Positions 40,573 through 50,870 of a stretch of 64,000 nucleotides of DNA are shown here, in pieces (positions within the stretch are counted from its first letter, which is position 1; each line of letters opens with the position of its first letter). Below the pieces are notes generated by a model. That model was given only the letters and a program-made list of their open reading frames with translations. It did not search any database and was not told where the DNA came from. This DNA is from Bugulina stolonifera (Eukaryota; Bryozoa; Gymnolaemata; Cheilostomatida; Bugulidae), in assembly GCA_935421135.1 (NCBI GenBank), contig OW285196.1, forward strand, positions 9,435,501 through 9,499,500, given 5' to 3'. Position numbers and translations under genes: made by a program.

Positions 40573-43500
40573 CTACAGCAATTGTCGAATTCTGAATGCA
40601 CGTTTTCGCAATGATGAAGCTTTATGCTCTAACTTAGTTGCTTTACGATCTAAACTGTCAGCTTTTTCCTTTTGCTTGAACCAATTTTCAACAGCCAGCA
40701 GTCGCTCTTCCTCTGTAACTGCATGCCTTTCAACTACTGGTAAGGAAGGGTTGGTTTTGGTTAGCCATCGATCTCGACTAGACTCGCTGTTGCAAGATTT
40801 ACATTTGGCTGCTGAAGAAGTAATCGCAGTAGTAGTTGGTTCATTCTTTGAGGAGGGTGTTGGATCATCTGACACATCGAGGATAGGTTGGACGGACACA
40901 GTACAAGCTGTAATATTGGGGTTGCTGTTGTCTGGAAGATAGTCTGATGCATTTGGTTTTTTATCTTGCTCTATGATTGCATGATGTAAGACGCTGGTCA
41001 CATTGTGATCTTCGATAGGTTTTCCACTAGTAGTCTCACTCTCAAAGGTGTGAATACTATTTTCAGGTATCGGCGCTGAGTCGAACGACACATCTTTTGC
41101 TAGAAACTCAAATTCTACTGCAGATGAAATTTTCTGTCTCTTACCCTGTCCATCGAGTGCTGGTATACATGGTCCAAACGCAGGAATAGGATCCCACCCT
41201 AGAAATCTTGCTAACGACTCGAACTGTTCAACATCTGATTCAAAAACCCGTTTTTCTTTACCTCCATGTTCAAAAGTTCTATTCTTCGATATTTGATGAC
41301 TATAGACTGTGTCCCTACTAACACTGTTGTATCCACAGGGGCAGAATACTTTGGTAAAGTGTTGCCTAACATGGATTCTGAGTCTTTTAATATTGGTATG
41401 GAGGCCACATACTCCACATGTATTACTATTTCCTACAGCTGATTTGATCTTTTCGTTGGTCGTGGTACTGATCCATTTTAATTTTGGAAACTTAGCTAGT
41501 AATCTGCGGCGTTGTTCATCATCTATACCCCGTGACCTAGGCTTCATGTTGCCAGTCGATGATGGAACCGAAGAAGCAAGTGTTTGAGATTCAGACACGT
41601 CATGGAGTGCTCCATCTACATTAGAGACCAAATCAAACTCTCTTTAAATCCCTATATGGAGACTAAAGTGAATTACAGAAGCAACCTTTAAACAATAATA
41701 TTATGGATTGCTAGCTGATGGAGCATGTAACTCTGTCCCAACACAGCAAACATTCAAATGATATAGAGCCGTGTAACCACAACACAATTTTTGTACACAG
41801 AGATTTATGAAAGTTCGGTAAGATATTTTAAAAGGGGTAAACTTCAGTTCTCCTTGAGACATGGGTGATAGGTATACTTATAGTGATGTTATAACTTAAA
41901 GTTGTTAAACTGTTATGTGGTCATAGCAACAATCATGTTGCTTGATAATAATATTGAATATGAAGTCAGAGTATTGGCTACTGGAAAGGACAGTGTCAAA
42001 TGTTTTAGTCTTAGGGAGCTTACTGTTGGATATCTGTAAATGGTACTGGATATAGAATCTCAGTGCTGGATACGGGTATACATTGAATATCAAACAAGTT
42101 ACGTGCAATATTTCATTTGTTTTAACTGCTCGTTTTTTTCCGAGTTGGACCTCCAACTGTAAAGATGAATGGTCATTGGCAGCATGGAATAGTTAAAATT
42201 GTCTTGTTCAGTAATTGAAAATGGTGGTGAAATGTTCGATATGATTATACTGCTGCGTGATGCAGGCAGTCTATAAAAACATGAATTGTAAGGTTCATCC
42301 ACATCGTCAAAACTTGACTCTGGTCTACGATGGCACGGAGGTTAGCCGAATAATGGACCGGCCTGGGCCATAAATAAAAATCCAAAGACGGCCGTCAGTC
42401 AAATGGCTATTGACTTGGGATTTTGCTTAGTCTGAGAAAATCATCCCTAGCTCATAGGCACATCTATGCTTCTCGCAAGAAGTTGAAGATTTTACCTCTG
42501 GCTCAGGTCGATGTGTTCATAACCCTGTGATGACAGTGGGCCGGGAACACTATTGTAGTGTCCACATCTGCAGGCACAACTTGAATGATGAAAGATTCTG
42601 AAAGTTAGTCTTACTCAACCTTCCACTACTCAGCCATAGCTAGCCCATATCCACCTCCCTATCTTCCATTCTTCACCATTGACCCATTTCTGCAGGCCTA
42701 CAGGCCCCAACCCTTAACCCATATGCTTGAATGGGGGAAAAAATGCACATCAACACCAAAAGCCTCTAGATCATAGTAACGATTTTTATGTTTTTGGGTG
42801 AGTGCATCAAGGGAAGGTTCGTCACTTTCAACTAAACATTGACCCTTTGTCTTGATAGGAGCTCAGGATTAACCCGTTTCAATGCGTTAGCCCGATGCTA
42901 TTTGTAACTTTTTACTTGCCTTGACATACTGTACATTGTTAGTTTCAAAGTAAACTTTTAAAAACAAAAACATTTCAAAATTGAAACTTTGATATTCAAG
43001 GAGGGGGAACAATTTCCCCGAGAGCTATTACATTGCTCGAAGCATTGGCACGCACAGATGAAAGAGTATATGGTACAACTTACCTGTTTGTTGTTGATTG
43101 CCGGATTCATGATCGTATTCACTGTACTTTCGCTTGTGACCGTATGTGTCTAAATCAAAAATCAATTATTAAATCAAATTTGCAGTCAGAAAATACACAG
43201 ACTAATTAAGTAATACAATAATATAGTATTACTTAATTGGTCTGTGTAAAATTGATTAGTCATTGGGAGCATGGAATAGTTAAATTGTCTTGTTCAGTAA
43301 TTGAAAATGGTGGTGAAATGTTCGATAGGATTATACTGCTGAGAGATACAGGCAGTGTATAAAAACATGGATTGTAAGGTTCATCCACATCGTCAAAACT
43401 TGGCTCTGGTCTACAATGGCATGGAGGTTAGCCGAATAATGGACAGAGATGTGTGCAAGTTTTATTTTGGAAACTCAAGTTTCCATGGCCAACTCTTAGT

Positions 43501-46500
43501 TGTGACTCTTCAAGTTACAAGTCAATTCTTTCAGTGACCGATCCAAACTTTCAAGTTTCGAGTTAAATATTTACATGTCTTCAGAAACTCAAGTTTTTGT
43601 CAAGTTATCCAAGTTAACTACAAGCAAGTTTCAATTCAATTCTTTGTCTGTTTAACTCGAGTCTTTTTATAGAGTTATTGGGTTATTGTTTAGCTTATGG
43701 TGAAATTTTGTTAGGAAATAGTGTTGGAAGTTCAAATTTCAAAGCAAAATGTCACAGTTTTAGTGTAAAATGTCTTATAATTGTGGTTGGTGGTTACAAC
43801 TGTGGTTATTTCTATTTATTACAATTCACAGCAGCCCAATGAAAACTCGAGTTATTGAATATTTCAACATAATGATGTGTGAGTTGAGAGTCTTTGATCA
43901 TAGCCATAAGTGAATTACAATTCAAGTTACAAGTTTTTGATAGCTGTGTATTCAAGTTACGAGTCTTCATAATAAGCCATAAAATGTTGCTTGAATTAAC
44001 TCGAGTGAGAGTCTTTAACTCGAGTCTGGCATCTCTGATAATGGACCGGTTCATCCGCATAACACTAATACAAATTTCATTTCATCTTATAAAATAAAAT
44101 CTGTATTGTGATAAAATAGAATCTGCTGAGACTTACTTTGAGAAGGGTCAAGCGTAAAATCTGTAGTAAAATCTGCTCGATCTAAAAATTTAAAAGTAAA
44201 TAAATTAACAAACACACATAAAGCATAAACTGCACACAAAACCATGCATGCAGGTGGTGGAGAGTCTTGATAAGAAGTGAAGTTGCTTGATGACACATGT
44301 ATTTTGAGAAGTGCTCAGAAGTTTACTTGCTCTCGAAAATGGACCAAAACAAATGCACACAGCTGTGAAGTAAAATAGTAGGTGGAAGATAACAAACACA
44401 AGATTAATGTGTACAGGCAGAGTAGTGATGCTTACTTTGATATGTATTGTATAGCTGATCTGCAGGAAAGCCTTCGTCATCTATTAATTTAACAAGAAAT
44501 AAGTCATAGCCACATACAATACGTAATACAATTATATCTAGTATTTATACTAATATAGCCTACAATAGAACTTTTATTTACATATAATTATGTTAATTAC
44601 AGAACGGCAAGATGTAGTGTTAGGCCCGTTGTGGCATAAAATCATTTTTATACTTCGTACTTTTTAGTACCGTGGTGCATTTGGCCATCCTACTTTATGG
44701 ACCTCGGAATCTGAAGATTATACGAACGACAGTAATGCTGATCTTCTAGGACATGATTATGCGGGTCTTGAACATGTAACCCTAATATCTAAAAGCTAAT
44801 AATCTACACCATCCTGCTACATATATGATGGAAGCAATGCCGCGGAATAATAAGTTCTAATATACAGCCAAGACATGGGCCCAAAGCTTACACATTGGGG
44901 AGAAATCCCAGCACGGGTGATAGACACCTAATATTGAGTCAACATTGGTTTGTTACTTGGCAGGTGTACATGAAGTTTTCAACCAGAAGGCCAATGCTTC
45001 CTTTTCTCCATCAAAAATTTGGATTTATGTAGCATAATACAGTAATAATACTGCTACTGTTTTAGTTAGAGTAATTTGGATTTATGTAGCATAAGACAGT
45101 AATAATACAGCTACTGTTTTAGTTAGAGTTTCTGGAAATCAACGTTCTGCTATAATACACATGAGACATGACATCACACAAGTAAATGGATGACAGTTTG
45201 AAATAGTAAAGGTTAAAAGAAACATAATACGTACAAGTATTGGGAGGTGTGTCAGAGAACAAAGCTGGCGCTGGGTCGTCTTGATCTGAAAAATATAAAA
45301 TAAAATAGAAAAGTTAAATATAAAGATAAACTTTAGGCTTATTTGATACTGACTGATCAGCTGTTACAGCAGTTAAGATTGCTAGCTGCACGCTATGGCC
45401 AAGCAGTGCAACTCTGAATAAAGAAATCCAATTCATCATTTTTCTATTTGCTCCCAAAGTGTTAATATTATCAGGTTAAACATTGTAAAAATAGGAATAA
45501 CACAACACAGATCAATCCCGTGAGGCTAGTGATTAATACCCACTACTGAAACTAACATATTTAAAGGATGTCATGTTCACATCCTGAAGAATTAAATGGG
45601 TTAGGAGGTATAATTTCTGCTATGTTCAATGCAGCCGGTCTTATTCAGGTTTGCTGTAGCTGTGCTACTACAAGCAGAGTTGTGTTCTCTCGCCCACACT
45701 TAACCAGCCAACATTATTCAACGCTGCTTTGAAAAAAACTGTTTCATTTGTGTCTTATCGACAAATTTCTTGAAATTCAGTTGTTTACATAGAAAGAGCA
45801 GTGTAGAAATCTAACTATTTCACAGAATTTACAGATACTACATGGTATGGTAACCTGTGCAAGTTTATGAACTTTTCTGGGCTTTCTTATTGCATTTCCA
45901 ACTCAAAAATATACACATGAAATCACTTATTCTACCCACAGTCTGCATTTGAGAAAGTGCGTGATACTCTCAGCTAGACCCACATACAATAGGCTTCTAC
46001 ATAAGACCTGTATAGACGGGGATTCTACGTGAAGAAAATCGAGCTAAAGAATTGTTCTCACAGGCTACTAGAGAATGAGGTAACACCCAAGACTAACCTG
46101 CCAGATCTACTTCAAACTCATTGCCCAGACTGACAACTGACTTGACTGCTGGAAGTTGAACCTCCATGTCATTTGGTACTAAAATGACATCATACAATTG
46201 TAAATACAATAATTAATACATTTTTAGATGACTATTATATTATGACAAAAGCAAATTTTATTTTGTTATCACTAACTACTAATTAGCATATTCTAAAGCC
46301 AATTGGTTTTACATTCGGCCTGCAGTTGAAGAATCCACTAACTTACTAATCAATACTAGCTGAGTTACTCTGTTCATGATTCGAAATCATCGATACTAAA
46401 CAGTAAACAGGATGTGACACCATCTTATTTGTTACTGCTTTGTTTGCAATGTGGATGAGCATCTTTCATTATGTATAAACAGTAGAGATAATTGATAAGT

Positions 46501-47317
46501 AGGAATACAGACCTTCGACATAGTTAGATTGTGAATAAGTTGGGTCAACAACTTCCCGTTTGATATCTAAAAATAATCATCATATTAATAGCAAATAGCG
46601 AATAAACCTCATATGTGTAACAGCAGGGTCAATACGACCGGCTAGTCACAAAAGACAAACAGCCTAGTCATGAGTCATGAGTCATGAGTCATGAGTCATC
46701 AAACATCAAAACTGAGTCATCTGACAAAGTGTCTGAAGAACTAGTCTCATGAAATCCTGTTGATATTTATTCAAATACGAAGAGAGCAACAGTTTCAACA
46801 TTATCATTATAATTAGTAAGACTTCAAGAATTTAAAGCAGGTTGATGGCCAAGCCTACCTATATTCTGAGGAAATCTTTCGTCTGGTGGAACTTCCTCCT
46901 TACACAGTGGTGCATCTAAAATATATGGCAGGTAAAGAAGCTCCAGAATCCGAGTGAAATGACGGACATTAAACAACAAGATGCATAATTTATGTTTAAC
47001 TTCTATGCTACAAAAACTTTGCTATACTGTCGGGAGCCAAGTTGGTGCACATTACAATTGGGTTTACAGTCTAGAAGTGGCCCTTGTGGGTGAATAAAAA
47101 TGCATCCTTATCGATGTAAGCCTACTAAAGAAACAATATATATACATAGTACATTTATAAGCTTAACAAGCATACCTTGAAGGACTTTGCGTAGGTAATC
47201 TTCAATAGAAGATTTGGTCAGTTCTTCAATGTTCTCACCTTCCCACAAAGTATGTGCCATACCAGTGGATAGGTACAAAGTGAATGACAATCTAACATAA
47301 CGGTCATGTGTTGACAT
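40573..47317 (-). CDS. Novel zinc-module protein B (N-terminal Y/W domain + one module)
   Basis: Nine coding exons: 47317-47176, 46915-46859, 46566-46513, 46178-46098, 45285-45235, 44480-44436, 44181-44137, 43149-43084, 41639-40573; 535 aa. Exon 1 encodes a ~47-aa domain (RYVRLSFTLYLSTG ... LW ... YLRKVLQ), alignable with exons at 55223 and 62590. The next seven exons are 45-81 bp, all phase 1-1, and encode acidic linkers, including IKRE at 68-71 (psi-K-x-E). The last exon carries the zinc module: W236 helix, C255-x2-C258-x11-H270-x3-H274-x5-C280-x-C282-x12-H295-x9-H305, then FESD and GWDPIPAFG. The C-terminus is Lys/Arg/Glu rich (EERLLAVENWFKQKEKADSL), probably coiled coil. Exon 1 begins after an AG acceptor, so a non-coding 5' exon is likely upstream. 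Nucleic-acid binding is a guess from the zinc ligands. Every mini-exon keeps frame if skipped. Confidence 0.75.
42174..42358. repeat. ~185-bp intronic duplication, copy 1
   Basis: Runs from cattggcagcatggaatag to ccgaataatggacc in the last intron of zinc-module gene B. It is about 90 percent or more similar by eye to 43261-43445. Immediately downstream begins a copy of the dispersed repeat also found at 8526. Confidence 0.85.
42356..42545. repeat. Dispersed repeat, copy 2
   Basis: Shares ordered words with 8526-8745 (ggaccgg...gccataaa, gctattga, aaatcatcc, agctcat, aaccctgtga). It is non-coding and diverged, and abuts the ~185-bp duplicated unit on its left. Confidence 0.6.
43261..43445. 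repeat. ~185-bp intronic duplication, copy 2
   Basis: Second copy of 42174-42358, same orientation, in the neighbouring intron of zinc-module gene B (between exons 43149-43084 and 44181-44137). The following sequence (to about 44040) is rich in caagtt/aagttt words and differs from that after copy 1. Confidence 0.85.
45016..45129. repeat. 57-bp tandem duplication
   Basis: Two adjacent 57-bp units (45016-45072 and 45073-45129) starting aatttggatttatgtagcat, differing at two or so positions. Intronic in zinc-module gene B. Confidence 0.95.
46667..46699. repeat. 7-bp tandem array of AP-1-like sites
   Basis: Four-plus copies of catgagt in a row make overlapping TGAGTCA words, the consensus of AP-1/bZIP sites; another occurs near 46713. 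The array lies in an intron of zinc-module gene B. It may be a simple repeat without function. Confidence 0.85.
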
Positions 47318-48002
47318 GTTCACCGCGGGCCCTGAAACAAAAACAAAAAACTTAAATTTGTCATCATTATACAAAATTATACCGGTAGTCCTACCTGTGA
47401 TTTTAATGCTTTAAACTACACATGAAATACAGGAATAGGCCGGGGAATACATTGTAGTAATAATTTTATCAACCCTCTATAGATCTTTGTAACAAAAGAA
47501 TATAATAGGGTATCAGTTAATTAAATAGTAGGTCTACAATATAGAAAAAGCTCGGTTGTCTGATTTATCGCCAGCACTTAACCTAATCCCATGCATGGCA
47601 CATGACTCATCAGCTAAGATATAAAAATCATAAGCAGTTTCCTTTTGGTATTTATTTAATCCGATACAAAACGAGCTGCAAGCTAAACAGTTTACACTGA
47701 GCTAAAAGTTTTAAGAATGGGCACGTTACATCATATCAACTGAACAGTATTAACCTGCTGAAAGCTGGCCATCTTTGGATTTTTATTTGCAACCAAGTCG
47801 CTCCAAGAGGTCGTAAAGACACTAAAAGCCACAACAATAGACTTGTCTGTAATCAAAGCATTGGTCGACTTTTTATGCTAATTTGAATAACACCTCATAT
47901 TAGGCACAGGGTTTTTTACATCATCAGAAATACCATTATTTCCAGGTAAGCGTTTCCGAGCGTTTGAGAGAGCATAATATGTAAGAAAAGTAAGTAAAAT
48001 TA

Positions 48003-48070
48003 CAGCTGTGATCTTGTGGTTAGAGCTCTGGATTTTCATGTGGGAGATCCAGGATTATTCCCCGTAAAGT
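48003..48070 (+). repeat. tRNA-like SINE head
   Basis: An A-box-like tgtggttagagc and a degenerate B box aggattattccc are spaced as in a tRNA, with a ctggat/atccag arm between them. The downstream word aaagggcatccaac is similar to sequence that follows the tRNA part in some SINEs. The B box is degraded, so this is unlikely to be a working tRNA. Confidence 0.55.
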
Positions 48071-48251
48071 TCAATGGTGTTGTTACAAAGGGCATCCAAC
48101 CTAATAATGCTCCTGTGTTACTTGGCCACTTCCTGAGACCTTCAGTTCGCCAGTATTAAATTATTTCGTTACCAATTCCTCTGTTTTGAGTTTCCGAGAT
48201 GTTCTAATCAGCAAACTCTGCCGATAGGTAGGTAGGCCTATATCACGGACA

Positions 48252-48390
48252 GATTGGGGGTAACTCTTAATGATAACAATATATGATAGCTGTGCCCACT
48301 GTTTACTGAACATACATAGCCCATATGTGTGTCCAGCACACTGGGCACAGTTACCGTTTATATTGCTATCATAAGGAGCTACGTCCCTCT
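48252..48390. repeat. Dispersed repeat with partial inverted structure, copy 1
   Basis: Contains gggtaactcttaa, tgtgcccactgtttactga and later tgggcaca, the latter forming an inverted pair with tgtgccca. Related words in the same order occur at 54713-54855. No coding capacity. Confidence 0.5.
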
Positions 48391-48793
48391 GCCAATGATT
48401 TAACTGTAGTGGTACCCTTCAATACTAACTCTTACGTCTTACGTCTTCTTCTTTAGAACGTACTAGAGCTTGATGCAAGGGGTACGCCTCATCTGATTTT
48501 GGTTTTTGTCAAGATTACTATGGTCATATATTTATGTTATGCTAACATGTTGCACTAATATAGATTTGTTGCTGTGTTTATTGTAATAACTGTGACTTAA
48601 GCTCATGTATAGTCCTGGGCAGAAAGCTACCATGGTAAGCAAAAGTTTTTGCGTAGATAGTGGGTGGGTCACCTTTTGTAGTAGCTCTAGTGACAGTTGT
48701 ATTAGTAGGACGATTGTTCATCAGCTCATCATAAGTGTTAGCAAGAGCTTCGTGGTGTTCTTCATTCGCCAAAATGCGTAAGAGGAGGTTGTG

Positions 48794-50527
48794 TCAGTTT
48801 TTCCTGCAGCGGTTGCTAAGCGTATCAAGATTAAGTTCCTTGAGGACAGCAGATATGCTAACTCTACCTTTTAAGTTACAGATGTAACGCACAGCACTGT
48901 TTTGTACCACTTCAATGTTGGTAATTTGGTAATCATGGACGGGATCCCAGACGGCAGATGCATATTCCATGTGTGGCCGACAGAGACTAGTATATGCAAG
49001 TAGCTTAGCATCTTTGGTTGATCCGTGGAGTGCCCCCCTAACCATACCCAGTTGTCGTCTAGCTTTGGTGATTTTTGAGCTAATATGAGAGGTGAACTTT
49101 AGATTAGATTGGATAATCACACCCAGGTATTTAGTTTCAATTTCAGTGTCGAGTTGTGCGTCATTTAGGGTGTAATATGCCGCCGGAGCTTCCGGTTTAT
49201 GATTGAAGGTCATAATCGAGCATTTGGTAGTGTTGAACGACATGCACCAGGTGTTAGCCCAATCGGGCAAGGAAGTTATATTCATCTGAAATCTTGAATG
49301 GTCCTCGTCAGTGTTGACAGTTTGGTAAATGAGAGTGTCATCAGCGAATAAGCTGACATTACAATCTATATACTCAGGTAGATCATTTATATAGATGAGA
49401 AATAGTGTAGGGCCCAACACAGAGCCCTGTGGAACACCTGAAGTAACTGGTAGTTCCGTCGATTTCTCTCCTGCTACTATCACTGTTTGCCTCCGGTTAT
49501 GCAGGAAGTCATGAATCCAAAGCAATATTTTGTTGCTAATATTTGGTACACGGGCTAACTTAGACATAAGCAGTTGATGGGGAACTTTGTCAAAAGCTTT
49601 AGCAAAGTCCATGATAATGGCATGTATGGTGTTACCTTTATCAACACTACGAGCTATGTCATGATAGGTGGTACAGAGTTGTGTTTCGCAGGATAATCCT
49701 CTACGAAAGCCGTGTTGGCGGTTGTGCAGAACTGTATCTAGGGTGTCGTTCAGGTAGTGTAGGATAATGTGTTCCATTAGCTTGCAGGGAATGCTGGTGA
49801 GTGGGATGGGTCGGTAATTATTGGGTTGATCTGAAGCACCCCTTTTGTGGAGCGGGCTAACATGAGCAAGTTTCCAGCTTGGCGGAAGTTTAGAGCATGT
49901 TAAGGAGACGTTAAATATATGTGTAAGGCAGCGAGCAGTCATGATGGGGTCGATCACCAAATCTTCTTTACGTAATCCATCCGGACCTGGGGCTTTACCA
50001 GACTTGAGGCCCTTTAGAAGCTTTATCACACCATTCACTTCCATTTCTCCACAGCTAGGATTATTTGCTGATGGATTTTGACTGCGGAGGGTATGTGTTT
50101 TGTTAAACTGGTTGTGGAAGTGAGTGTTAAGGATTTCAGAACATGATGCAGGGTCATCGGTGATGACACAATCTGAGCTGAGCAGTGAGATGCATTGTTT
50201 TGGTTTTTGCCCATTGAGATGTTTGTAGAATGGCTTGCTGTTACCCTCAAGCAGGGGCCTGCACAAGCGGCTTTCCACATAAGTCTTCTTTGCTTTGTTG
50301 AAGTATTTCTTAGCTTCTCTCCTCTTGCTTTTGTAAAGGATCTCACTGGTTTTATCACTTCTCTTTTTCTTCCAGTTGTTGTAGAGTTGTCTCTCCTTAG
50401 CAGCCAGCTTACGACCTTTTCTGTCAAACCAAACTGGTTCATCATAATATGATGAACCAGTCCATCTACAGTTGTGAGCCCAAGGCCATATTATGGCCTT
50501 GGGCTCACAACTGTAGTTAGTACACAC
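48794..50527 (-). pseudogene. Reverse transcriptase fragment of the LINE
   Basis: Longest uninterrupted frame of the element, about 577 codons. Fingers, palm and thumb blocks are in the order expected of non-LTR reverse transcriptases, including the YADD-type box as FADD. It lacks the endonuclease in frame, and its first dozen codons are palindrome sequence rather than original coding sequence. The frame stops at RCRKN just before the true C-terminal continuation, which sits in a different frame. Confidence 0.9.
50466..50516. repeat. Perfect 51-bp palindrome inside the LINE
   Basis: Arms of 25 bp (ctacagttgtgagcccaagg + ccata) are exactly complementary to 50492-50516, with a single central base at 50491. 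It sits between the endonuclease and reverse transcriptase segments. Confidence 0.97.
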
Positions 50528-50870
50528 TCATTGATGGACTTTTTTTATGCCTAGTGAGAAGTGCTTCCACATTACATCAACATTGTCAATATCTGCCAAG
50601 TCATGTTTCAGTCTCCACATCTTGTCATTGAATTTGTCTACATCAGCTTTGTGGTATAGTTTCACTGTGTGTTGTGCTTTTTTTAATGTCTGTAGATTGG
50701 CATCTATAGTTGCTTGAATAATAGAGTGGTCACTAAGTCCAGGGTATATGATTTCTATATCATCTCATGCATCATCTGAGAATTGTTGGTGCACAATAAG
50801 TCTAGAGTGTTTCCCTGTATGTGGGTTGGTTCCATCACCATAGAAATGTAATTCACTGATGGTGAATCGA

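Larger units (their letters stand above)
47332..48429. other. Upstream of zinc-module gene B
   Basis: Should hold the promoter and a 5' UTR exon of the minus-strand gene starting at 47317. It also carries a tRNA-like SINE head at 48003-48070 and a short dispersed repeat at 48252-48390. No coding exon was recognised. Confidence 0.45.
48430..50870 (-). mobile_element. Decayed non-LTR retrotransposon (LINE, CR1/Jockey-like)
   Basis: On minus, the C-terminal part of an apurinic-type endonuclease is readable at about 50870-50540 in two frames (NTLDLLCTNN, then GLSDHSI). It is followed by a reverse transcriptase frame at 50527-48794, with HGFRRGLSCETQL, DFAKAFDKVPH, GVPQGSVLGPTLFLIYIND and the catalytic FADDTLIY. 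The usual LINE C-terminus (FLPRTIHELKS) follows in another frame at 48772-48578. At least two frameshifts and the palindrome at 50466-50516 break the ORF, and most of the endonuclease is absent, so the copy is 5' truncated and dead. The 3' end, near an AAGAAGAAG-type tail at about 48440, is approximate. Clade assignment beyond the CR1/Jockey group is not possible by eye. Confidence 0.9.
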
